From Gammaproteobacteria bacterium (lineage in GTDB: Bacteria; Pseudomonadota; Gammaproteobacteria; Enterobacterales; Alteromonadaceae): a stretch of DNA of 64,000 nt. This document shows positions 7,974-15,235 of this stretch, piece by piece. Made by a program: the position numbers and the translations under genes. The stretch is from assembly GCA_017302255.1 (NCBI GenBank), contig JAFLDV010000009.1, positions 1 to 64,000 of the forward strand, written 5' to 3'. Position 1 is the first letter of the stretch; each line of letters opens with the position of its first letter. The notes below the pieces were generated by a model, which was not told the origin of the DNA, made no database searches, and saw only the letters and a list, made by a program, of their open reading frames with translations.

Positions 7974-8069
7974 AATATTCCTTTTGCGATAATGCGTTTC
8001 ATCAAGGTGTTAAACTTCTGCGGCACAGCTTACACCACGCCAAATTCTGCTGTACAGCCTGTTTTGCAA

Positions 8070-9050
8070 TTACCAGTTGGGATGCAACTGCAATGGCGGT
8101 TCTTGTAAACGAAACACCTGCTGCTGCAGGATCACTTTTTGTTGTTGCCAATAATTTTCGCTATTAAACCAAGGGAAATGCAATGGAAAGGCCGGATCTG
8201 TCCAGCGTCTCGCCAACCAAGCCATATAATGGACCTGACGCATCGCTCGTAATGGTTCAATAAGTGCTAGTTCTGAGTGTGAAAAATCACAAAAGTTCTG
8301 ATATTCATCGAGCAAAATATCCAAATTTAGCAGTTGCTCTGGTGCTTCTGCGCCTAACAGCATCCATAAATCTTGCATGGCCGGCGCTTGCATACAGTCA
8401 TCTAAATCGACAAAAAATGGCTGCTCGTTGAAGAACAAGTTCCCTAGGTGGCAATCGCCGTGAGCTCGCAATGTTCGTTTTGGCTTAAATTGCTGCTGGC
8501 ATAAGCCAATCAATTGATTCAGCACTTCTTTCAGACTGTCATGATGATGCGCAGGTAAGCCAGAAAAATTGAGCAAAAAGTCCCGACTTTGGATGAGGTG
8601 GCTGTCCACACTGAGGGTTTGTCGATGCAGAAATGGCTTACTTTGGCCAACCTGATGCATTTGCCCCAAAAAACGGCCTAGTTGTGCGAGTTGCTCAGGA
8701 TCATCCAGTTCTAGTGTGCGGCCACCGCGACTAGGGAAAATTGCCAGGTTAAAGCCATTAAATGGCAGTACCGATTCACCCGCGACTTTAATTGGTGCTA
8801 CTACCGGGATTTCGACTTGCTCTAATTCAAAAGCAAATTGATGTTCTTCTTGGATTTGCTCCAAGCTCCAACGCTGAGGTCGATAAAACTTCACTACGTA
8901 ACGTTTGCCGTCGTCAGCTTTAAACTGATAGACCCGATTCTCGTAGCTATTGAGCGCGAGTAATCCAGATTCAGCATAAAAACCATAGTGCTGACAAGCA
9001 TCGAGGATGAGATCGGGCGTTAAGGAAGAGAAATCAAAAGTAGCAGTCAT
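8070..9050 (-). CDS. srkA: Stress response kinase A (YihE-type Ser/Thr kinase)
   Basis: A 326-residue aminoglycoside-phosphotransferase-fold protein kinase. Visible motifs are the ATP-lysine strand (RYVVKFYRP), the catalytic loop HGDCHLGNLFF and the metal-binding FVDLDDC. In E. coli this kinase counteracts MazEF-related cell death and envelope/oxidative stress and sits upstream of dsbA under partial Cpx control. The same order is seen here, with 96 bp between the genes. No membrane segments; cytoplasmic. Confidence 0.92.
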   Translation of the reverse strand: MTATFDFSSLTPDLILDACQHYGFYAESGLLALNSYENRVYQFKADDGKRYVVKFYRPQRWSLEQIQEEHQFAFELEQVEIPVVAPIKVAGESVLPFNGFNLAIFPSRGGRTLELDDPEQLAQLGRFLGQMHQVGQSKPFLHRQTLSVDSHLIQSRDFLLNFSGLPAHHHDSLKEVLNQLIGLCQQQFKPKRTLRAHGDCHLGNLFFNEQPFFVDLDDCMQAPAMQDLWMLLGAEAPEQLLNLDILLDEYQNFCDFSHSELALIEPLRAMRQVHYMAWLARRWTDPAFPLHFPWFNSENYWQQQKVILQQQVFRLQEPPLQLHPNW

Positions 9051-9120
9051 TAGCGCCGTCCTCGTTCATTGCACATGGGCAAGGATCTTAACACGGCTTG
9101 CGTCACCGCCGGCACTAATA

Positions 9121-9154
9121 AAAAAGCCATGTAGTTGTAGCTACATGGCTTTTT
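9121..9154. terminator. Terminator downstream of ccoG
   Basis: A 14-bp stem (9121-9134 with 9141-9154, core GCCATGTAG/CTACATGGC) flanked by A5 and T5, so it can work on either strand; on the minus strand it ends ccoG. Confidence 0.85.
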
Positions 9155-9169
9155 CCAAAACTGCGAGCT

Positions 9170-10576
9170 TTAGCGCGGTTTGAAGAAGGTACTTTCTTGG
9201 GTCAATACTACTGATTGGTCGGTAGTATTTTCGATCTTGAATTCAATGTTAGTTTTGAATTCAGTCAGTTCAGCGGGGTCAACCGACAAGGTAATTGGTA
9301 TACCTGCGATATCGCCACCTTTGATAGTGACCATTTTCGGGCCAATCCAGTTGATTTGCGAAATTCCGCCAACCGACAACTGATAGCTTTGCTCTTTTTG
9401 TGATTTGTTGATGATTTTGAGCGTGTAGGTGTTCTCGATCAAGCCTTCATCTGACTCGCGGGATAAAGCTCCCCGATCACGAACCACGTCAAGTACTGCA
9501 GGCATACGATTGATTAAGGTCCAACCAAATGCCGCGCAAACCACCATCAGCACGACGAAATAACCGACAAGTTTCGGCCGTAAGATTTTAGTTGGCTTAC
9601 CTTGCAGGCTATGTTCTGTGGTGTAGCTGATCAAACCTTTGGGGTAGCCCATTTTTTCCATAGTATCGTCACAGGCATCGATACAAGCGCCACAGTTGAT
9701 GCATTCATATTGCAAGCCATTGCGGATATCAATACCAGTAGGGCAAACATGAACGCAAAGGTTGCAGTCGATACAATCACCTAGGCCTTTTTCTTTGTAA
9801 TTGGTGTCTTTACGTGAACGCGGACCGCGGCTTTCGCCACGAGCTGAGTCGTAAGTCACGTTAAAGGTGTCTTTATCGAACATCGCTGATTGGAATCGAG
9901 CGTACGGGCAAATGTGCGTACACATGATTTCGCGCATCCAACCGGCGTTGCCGTAGGTACAGAACATGAAAATCAAGATGAATACCATCGACCAAAAACT
10001 GGTATTGAAGGTAAACACATCGACGAATAATTGCGTAATTGGCGTGAAGTAACCAACAAATACCAGCGAGGTTAATAATGAAAAAGCTAACCAGCAGAAG
10101 TGCGTCAGGCCCTTCTTCCAAATCTTGGATGCAGTCCACGGGTCTTTATCCAATTTCATCCGTTGGTTACGGTTCCCTTGGATTTTTTCTTCAAACCACA
10201 TGAAGATAAAAGTCCAAACGGTTTGCGGGCACAGGTAACCACACCATACTCGGCCGTAGAAGGTCGTGACGAAAAATAATGCGTATGCCGAGATCACCAA
10301 AATCCAAGCCATGATGGTGAAGTCTTGTGGCCACATGGTCATACCGAAGATATTGAATTTTTGTTCAACGATATCGAATAACACTGCTTGATGCCCTTCG
10401 TATTGCACAAAAGGCAATAACATAAAGGCCGCCATAAATAAAAAACCCATGTTGCGGCGCAACCGCTGATGAAGGCCTTTCACCGCCCGAATATAAATGG
10501 GGCTCTTAGTTGGATAGTGTTCAGGCGTATGCATTTCGACTTTGACCGGAATGCGTTGTTCTTTGTTCGGCTCCAC
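9170..10576 (-). CDS. ccoG: Cytochrome c oxidase accessory protein CcoG (FixG/RdxA)
   Basis: A 468-residue inner-membrane iron-sulfur protein needed for assembly of cbb3-type oxidase, proposed to reduce copper for CcoA/CcoI-dependent delivery. Several membrane segments lie in residues 40-235, including an NapH-like part with two CP motifs (CGYLCPQ, CTHICPYARF). Two 4Fe-4S clusters are marked by CIDCNLCVHVCP and CINCGACIDACD (about residues 265-310). A last membrane helix and an Ig-like C-terminal FixG domain (about 350-468) complete the normal architecture. The ccoNOPQ genes are not in the window. Confidence 0.95.
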   Translation of the reverse strand: MEPNKEQRIPVKVEMHTPEHYPTKSPIYIRAVKGLHQRLRRNMGFLFMAAFMLLPFVQYEGHQAVLFDIVEQKFNIFGMTMWPQDFTIMAWILVISAYALFFVTTFYGRVWCGYLCPQTVWTFIFMWFEEKIQGNRNQRMKLDKDPWTASKIWKKGLTHFCWLAFSLLTSLVFVGYFTPITQLFVDVFTFNTSFWSMVFILIFMFCTYGNAGWMREIMCTHICPYARFQSAMFDKDTFNVTYDSARGESRGPRSRKDTNYKEKGLGDCIDCNLCVHVCPTGIDIRNGLQYECINCGACIDACDDTMEKMGYPKGLISYTTEHSLQGKPTKILRPKLVGYFVVLMVVCAAFGWTLINRMPAVLDVVRDRGALSRESDEGLIENTYTLKIINKSQKEQSYQLSVGGISQINWIGPKMVTIKGGDIAGIPITLSVDPAELTEFKTNIEFKIENTTDQSVVLTQESTFFKPR

Positions 10577-10850
10577 GGGTTACCTCTTATTTTTGAATGC
10601 CGCTAAGGGCTTAGCATCTCTGCATTAGGCGATTATAAGGCAAAATACCCCTCGTCGCCATGTGGGATATCAAGCTAAGACAAGTTCGGCTGCTCAGCGT
10701 TACGCTGGATGTTCAGTAAGGTCATAGCAATAATCGCACCATACTAGAATATTCATTTTCTCTGTTATACAGCATGATTTAGCGCAAACAATGGCAATTT
10801 GGTAGACAAAATTCATGGGAAGTGTCAACGACGTAGACAGAATGCAACCT
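10577..10850. other. Intergenic region upstream of ccoG
   Basis: No gene is supported. I looked for an FNR/Anr box (TTGAT-N4-ATCAA) that would be expected for ccoG and did not find a good match. The stretch must hold the minus-strand ccoG promoter, which I could not place. Confidence 0.5.
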
Positions 10851-10878
10851 TTGATAATGCTTAAAAACCGAGTAGAAT
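10851..10878 (+). promoter_or_regulatory. Sigma70-type promoter for the 10.9-kb gene
   Basis: TTGATA (10851-10856), a 16-bp spacer and TAGAAT (10873-10878); each hexamer matches the consensus at five of six positions. Transcription would start about 20 bp before the gene's start codon. Confidence 0.6.
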
Positions 10879-10908
10879 GTGCCGTGCTGTATCCTTTCAG
10901 AGGTCTCT

Positions 10909-11271
10909 ATGAAAAAAGTATTGTGGTTGATTGTACTGTTTTTGTTGTTAGTGACGTTTTCAGATCATCCGTTGATTAAGCCCTACAAAACAAAAATGAC
11001 TGATATGTTTTCGCAGTCAGCAGAAAATGCGGGCCAAGTTCATGGAGAACAAACTTTACGTAATGTTCGTTCGCGTTTTAAAGAGTTATCCGGAAGCATG
11101 GGTAAAGGCCAAATGGCTGAGTTAGATAGGATCACAGTTGACGCTCAAACGCTATTGGCATTTGATTTACAATATTGTGTCGAAAAGCAATTTCATGCGT
11201 TACTTTTCGGCGACAGTTTGAAGCAAGTCTGTCAAATTATCGAAACCAATAAAAACGGGTTAATGCGCTAA
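10909..11271 (+). CDS. Small exported or membrane-anchored protein, uncharacterised
   Basis: A 120-residue protein of unknown family. The start at 10909 is preceded by AGAGG at 5 nt; a longer frame from 10879 would lose the signal structure. Residues 3-19 form one hydrophobic segment (signal peptide or anchor). The rest is helical with two cysteines (C92 and C109 approximately) placed to form a disulfide, suggesting a periplasmic location. It is monocistronic: it has its own promoter and a hairpin follows. Confidence 0.75.
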   Translation: MKKVLWLIVLFLLLVTFSDHPLIKPYKTKMTDMFSQSAENAGQVHGEQTLRNVRSRFKELSGSMGKGQMAELDRITVDAQTLLAFDLQYCVEKQFHALLFGDSLKQVCQIIETNKNGLMR

Positions 11272-11305
11272 GTAATTCAGAGTTTTATCGGTCTTTGGAT
11301 GGAGG

Positions 11306-11330
11306 CCGGGCGGCAATACACGCTGCCCGG
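11306..11330 (+). terminator. Hairpin downstream of the 10.9-kb gene
   Basis: Stem CCGGGCGGC/GCTGCCCGG (11306-11314 with 11322-11330, one G-T pair), 7-nt loop, 35 bp after the stop. No T run follows, so termination is inferred from position. Confidence 0.55.
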
Positions 11331-11348
11331 AACACGCCTAGATAGATG

Positions 11349-11391
11349 AAGAGTGCCGTCACAATCTATAGATGTGATTGTAGGCACTCTT
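11349..11391 (-). terminator. Terminator of the parA-RHH operon
   Basis: An imperfect long hairpin: AAGAGTGCC (11349-11357) with GGCACTCTT (11383-11391), and inner arms ACAATC/GATTGT. It overlaps the stop codon of the minus-strand RHH gene. Confidence 0.6.
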
Positions 11392-11737
11392 ATTCCACCT
11401 TCTTGATCACCACAGGTTTAGTCGTTTTCACGACAGTCCGTAGTTCTTGCTCATTGAGACTAAGAATGAGCTGCCTAATCAATTTTGATTTTGGCATTCC
11501 AGAATCTTTACTCAACTTATTCAACGCATCTATGGCTTCTTGACTCAACGTGAAAGTGGCATGTCGCATTGGTCCTTGAGACAGAATAGAGACTGACTCA
11601 TCTTCCGTTGCTTTACGCACGCTAACGATTTGCGGAACGCCCATCGCATAGTTCTCGGCGTCAGCAATAAACTCGTCCACGGTGAATTGAGGTTTATTCG
11701 ATCGTGTTGAATTTTTTTTCAGATCGGTCAATGCCAT
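11390..11737 (-). CDS. Ribbon-helix-helix DNA-binding protein paired with ParA
   Basis: A 115-residue protein. The N-terminal half is polar and probably flexible; residues about 57-100 form a ribbon-helix-helix fold (strand MRHATFTLS, helices EAIDALNKLSKDSG and PKSKLIRQLILSL). Size, order and a flexible N-terminus are like ParG/centromere-binding partners of small ParA ATPases of type Ib plasmid partition systems (TP228 ParF-ParG); no sequence search was possible. The start codon overlaps the parA 3' end by 44 bp, and the overlap contains an A8 run. It probably binds a centromere-like site or its own promoter. Confidence 0.8.
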   Translation of the reverse strand: MALTDLKKNSTRSNKPQFTVDEFIADAENYAMGVPQIVSVRKATEDESVSILSQGPMRHATFTLSQEAIDALNKLSKDSGMPKSKLIRQLILSLNEQELRTVVKTTKPVVIKKVE

Positions 11738-12392
11738 CTTCTTGTATTGCCTTCATTGCCAACAATTCATTGATTATGTCTTTGATTTCAGAGGATGCTT
11801 TTCCATCAGGATCAGTATCCATCACCGACATACCTTTTTCTTCGCTGTCATCGTAAATATTACGGCTGAACGTCACTGAATTTAACACCCGTAGATTAAA
11901 GGAACGGACAACCTCTTTGGCTTCCAAAATTCGATTAATCTGGTTAGGTAAAGATGGGCATTGCGTTAATACGCAGGCCACAATCATGTCAGGATTCACC
12001 ACGTTACAGTTACTGACTAGATCTTCTAAATGTTCTAACGTTTTAAGGTCACGTCGTTTCGGCCGCAGTGGCAGTAATACGTGTGACGCAACTGACATAG
12101 CGGAGCGCAGCGCAACGCTGTCTTGGCCGCCACAATCGACAATTACGTAATCGTAATGATGCTCAAGACTCTTCAGTTCATAGCGGATTTTGCCATACAT
12201 CTGTACGCAGTTAATCCATTGCACATCAGGCGAAAGATGACGCTCTTGCACCCAATCTGAAGTTGTCCGCTGTGGGTCACAGTCGACCAGAATGACGTTA
12301 GCGTTTTTATGACTCGAAAAATACACTGCGATATTTTGTGCGAGACAACTTTTGCCACTTCCGCCTTTTTCACCACCCACTAACAAAATCAT
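11694..12392 (-). CDS. ParA/MinD-family partition ATPase (orphan)
   Basis: A 232-residue Walker-type P-loop ATPase. The deviant Walker A motif is K9-G-G-S-G-K14-S, with the signature lysine; the A' region VDCDPQRTTSDW and switch VDCGGQD complete the ParA pattern. It lacks an N-terminal HTH, as in small type Ib ParA (ParF, VirC1). The start at 12392 has GGGA 6 nt upstream; the ATG at 12398 would overlap the box. It is followed by an RHH gene in another frame. No replication, integrase or conjugation genes are nearby, so the module is chromosomal or a relic of an integrated plasmid; a role in positioning another cargo is possible. Confidence 0.87.
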   Translation of the reverse strand: MILLVGGEKGGSGKSCLAQNIAVYFSSHKNANVILVDCDPQRTTSDWVQERHLSPDVQWINCVQMYGKIRYELKSLEHHYDYVIVDCGGQDSVALRSAMSVASHVLLPLRPKRRDLKTLEHLEDLVSNCNVVNPDMIVACVLTQCPSLPNQINRILEAKEVVRSFNLRVLNSVTFSRNIYDDSEEKGMSVMDTDPDGKASSEIKDIINELLAMKAIQEDGIDRSEKKFNTIE

Positions 12393-12520
12393 GTACATTC
12401 CCTCTTAGTAGCGACCAGAACAATTCAGCACTGCTGTTGCAGAACTGTAGGTTGAGCACCGACGGCAAAACGCCGAGCTTTAAACAGTGTAGGTTACAAC
12501 TTCAGAAACAGGCAAAGTTT

Positions 12521-12538
12521 GCGCGCATTTCAGCGCGC
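12521..12538 (-). terminator. Hairpin at the end of purT
   Basis: GCGCGC-ATTTCA-GCGCGC directly abutting the purT stop codon on the minus strand, followed by a short run containing TTT. Short stem, moderate confidence. Confidence 0.55.
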
Positions 12539-13720
12539 TTAAAGTTTGACCTGAATGTGGCTAGCCACATGTAATGCTTTTTGTACTGCGCTTTCAGTGC
12601 TATCCGCTAAGGCAAGAGCCACACCTAAACGACGTTCACCTTGTACTTCTGGTTTACCAAAAATCCGTAATTCGGTATCTGGTTGCATCAATGCCGCGGC
12701 TAGACCGCTGTATTGCATCTGCTGAGAATGACCGGCCACTAAAATTACTGCTGAAGCTGCCGGGCCGTATTGGCGGATCATCGGGATTGGCAAACCTAAA
12801 ATCGCTCGCGCGTGTAAAGCAAACTCAGATAAATTTTGGGAAATCAGCGTCACCATGCCGGTATCGTGTGGGCGAGGGGACACTTCACTGAACCACACCT
12901 GGTCGCCTTTAACAAAGAGTTCAACGCCAAACAAACCTTGTCCACCTAGTGCTTCAGTGATTTGTGCTGCGTATTGCTGAGCTGTTGCTAAAGCTTGTTG
13001 TGACATTGCTTGTGGCTGCCAAGATTCACGGTAGTCGCCTTTTTCTTGGCGATGGCCGATAGGCTCGCAAAATTGGGTGCCTTGCGCTGATCGCACAGTG
13101 AGTAAAGTGATTTCATACTCAAAGTCGATAAATCCTTCGACGATGACGCGGCCTTTGCCTGCACGACCGCCTTCTTGTGCATAAACCCAAGCAGCCGCTA
13201 AATCATCAGGGCTGCGCAGCACTGATTGTCCTTTACCGGAAGACGACATGATAGGTTTCACTACACATGGATAACCGATGGCAGCAACAGCTGCTAGGTA
13301 ACTGTGATGGTCGTCAGCAAATTGGAATGGTGACGTGGCAAGACCCAGTTCTTCTGCGGCGAGGCGGCGGATCCCTTCGCGGTTCATCGTTAAGTTTGCC
13401 GCGCGCGCGCTTGGGATCACCCGGAAACCATCTTGTTCTAATTCTAATAAGGTTGCAGTGGCAATAGCTTCTAGCTCTGGCACGATAAAGGCTGGTTTTT
13501 CTTTAATCACCAACTGCCGCAGTGCCGCGCCATCAAGCATAGTGATGACGTAATTTCTATCTGCAACTTGCATCGCTGGCGCGTTAGCGTAGCGGTCAAC
13601 CGCGATGACTTCACAGCCGTAACGCTTAAGTTCAATACAAAGTTCTTTGCCAAGTTCGCCAGAACCTAACAACAATACTTTTGTGCTGGTTGGACTGGCT
13701 GGAGTGCCGATGCTAGTCAT
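12539..13720 (-). CDS. purT: Formate-dependent phosphoribosylglycinamide formyltransferase
   Basis: A 393-residue ATP-grasp enzyme that makes formyl-GAR from GAR, formate and ATP in purine synthesis. The N-terminal Rossmann-like part has [12 protein letters not shown]; the ATP-grasp core shows [14 protein letters not shown] and the metal-binding [25 protein letters not shown] (abridged in the family signature as ELFV...EVSPRPHD). Length equals E. coli PurT (392). It is monocistronic and no PurR-like operator was identified upstream. Confidence 0.95.
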   Translation of the reverse strand: MTSIGTPASPTSTKVLLLGSGELGKELCIELKRYGCEVIAVDRYANAPAMQVADRNYVITMLDGAALRQLVIKEKPAFIVPELEAIATATLLELEQDGFRVIPSARAANLTMNREGIRRLAAEELGLATSPFQFADDHHSYLAAVAAIGYPCVVKPIMSSSGKGQSVLRSPDDLAAAWVYAQEGGRAGKGRVIVEGFIDFEYEITLLTVRSAQGTQFCEPIGHRQEKGDYRESWQPQAMSQQALATAQQYAAQITEALGGQGLFGVELFVKGDQVWFSEVSPRPHDTGMVTLISQNLSEFALHARAILGLPIPMIRQYGPAASAVILVAGHSQQMQYSGLAAALMQPDTELRIFGKPEVQGERRLGVALALADSTESAVQKALHVASHIQVKL

Positions 13721-13844
13721 GCTGGTATTCCTGATGCGTAATGCGCTAAATCAAAGTGAAGTTATGGACTTAGATTATCAAGAAAACAGCGACTTGGGTT
13801 GGGGTTTTTTGGTTTTGCCGGGGAATTACGGAATTTTTCGAGGC

Positions 13845-13876
13845 ATGGTTGCGAGCGCGAAATGACTCGCAACCAT
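13845..13876. terminator. 11-bp hairpin between purT promoter region and the PEP-CTERM gene end
   Basis: Perfect inverted repeat ATGGTTGCGAG/CTCGCAACCAT (13845-13855 and 13866-13876), 11 bp past the stop of the minus-strand choice-of-anchor gene. No T run; function as terminator is inferred. Confidence 0.55.
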
Positions 13877-13886
13877 ACTCAGGTGC

Positions 13887-14951
13887 TTAGTTAAACGCCG
13901 GTGTTAACTGTTGGCTGTGCTTACGGCGGCGTAACATCATCAAGCAAGCCAAACCAAACAAAGTCCAAGCTGGCGGCGCGCTTACTGTCGGAGGTGTATT
14001 TGGTACATCCAGTGGCGACCAGTTAATCTGTTGGTTGCCGCTCCAAGAATTCGCCATGACTTGACCCCATAACACGCCACCTTTTGCTGAAATTGCAGCT
14101 TTCGGTGCTAATACTGAGCCATAGATTGAAGAATCAATACGTAAATCATTAACGCCATTGAAGTTAAACAGGATGTTTTGATCTAGATATGTCCGGCCAT
14201 TGCTCAGTTGTCTTGAGGTTTCAACGTTACCAATTTCAACGCGAAGTTCGCTTAAGGTCACACAACCTGCAGAGCCAGCAGCACATGCCGCTTGATTGTA
14301 TGATTTTGTACTAGCAACGCCTGCTGTGTTACTGATGTTAAACACAATTAATGCATCTTTGCTGATGTTGGTGTTATCAATCTTCACAGTGTGATTGTTA
14401 TTTAAGTCGGCTTGCGTCAGGTTAAATACGTAGACATCGTTAGTGGTGGTAACGGCCGGCTTAAAGGTTAAGGTACCCCATTGCTCATTGCGAGTGGTGT
14501 TTTGGGTTTGTGCCGCGAGATTCGCTGAGAGAGCTTCCAGCTGAGCAAAGGCGGTATTGAAATTCACTGAGCTGTTCGAGTTTACTGTGCTGCTGGCACC
14601 AATGCCGCCACCAGTGTTGCTCAAGGTGCCGCCATAAGTCAGATTACCAAGCGATTGGTTGCCGTTACCATTGTATATATTGAGATAACCGCCACCGCTT
14701 TTTAATACGTTGCCAGCCACTGTCACTGTATTGGCAGTGCCTTTATTGACATAACCAAAGTCGTAGCCGCCATTGACCACTAAGTTGCCGCCAATTGCCG
14801 CAGCACCTTCAGTGTCGGCAGTTTGTGCGGAGAAGTTTTCTTTCACAAAGACGTTGTAATTTGCCGCTTGGCCTAGGTTTATAGTGCCTGCTTCTACCCA
14901 ACTACTGCATAACACAGTGAGCATTACCGCGAATTTTACTGCAAATTTCAT
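13887..14951 (-). CDS. Choice-of-anchor A family surface protein with PEP-CTERM-like tail
   Basis: A 354-residue exported protein. The start at 14951 gives AAGG at proper spacing and a signal peptide ending VEA (about residue 21). The body matches the choice-of-anchor A pattern: an N-terminal LGQAANYNVFV region followed by AAIGGNLVV and a beta-rich, Asn/Gly-rich domain with VFN, LTQADLN and NILFNFNG strands. The C-terminus is a sorting tail: a Pro-containing motif (VSAPPAW), a hydrophobic helix (TLFGLACLMML) and RRRK, as in PEP-CTERM proteins processed by exosortase, though APP replaces PEP and 10 residues follow the basic cluster. The large TPR gene of the same sorting system lies just upstream. 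Confidence 0.85.
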   Translation of the reverse strand: MKFAVKFAVMLTVLCSSWVEAGTINLGQAANYNVFVKENFSAQTADTEGAAAIGGNLVVNGGYDFGYVNKGTANTVTVAGNVLKSGGGYLNIYNGNGNQSLGNLTYGGTLSNTGGGIGASSTVNSNSSVNFNTAFAQLEALSANLAAQTQNTTRNEQWGTLTFKPAVTTTNDVYVFNLTQADLNNNHTVKIDNTNISKDALIVFNISNTAGVASTKSYNQAACAAGSAGCVTLSELRVEIGNVETSRQLSNGRTYLDQNILFNFNGVNDLRIDSSIYGSVLAPKAAISAKGGVLWGQVMANSWSGNQQINWSPLDVPNTPPTVSAPPAWTLFGLACLMMLRRRKHSQQLTPAFN

Positions 14952-15235
14952 AGTCGACCTTCTCACTGCTTGGCGAAATAATGTGCAATGATACTCGATC
15001 TTGGATGCGGTTGACAACGTTGTCTTTTTGTTTTTTGTTGGTTGCTCGGTTAAAGTTAAAGAATAATTATTTTGTTGATATTTATCAATAGCTTATTTTA
15101 TTTCCGTTTGTGTTTATTCACTGCATTTTCGCAATAAACAATCAAGTTAGTTGTTGTTTATCACGACATTGAGTCGTTGTGGATGCAGAGTGGTCATTTT
15201 TCGACATGAACACTCTGCATAATGATTTGCTCAAC

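Noticed and set aside
10577-10850. FNR/Anr box for ccoG
   Set aside because: No TTGAT-N4-ATCAA match of acceptable quality was seen.
13647-13865. Plus-strand frame overlapping the purT start
   Set aside because: Mostly antisense to purT; no ribosome site or domain.
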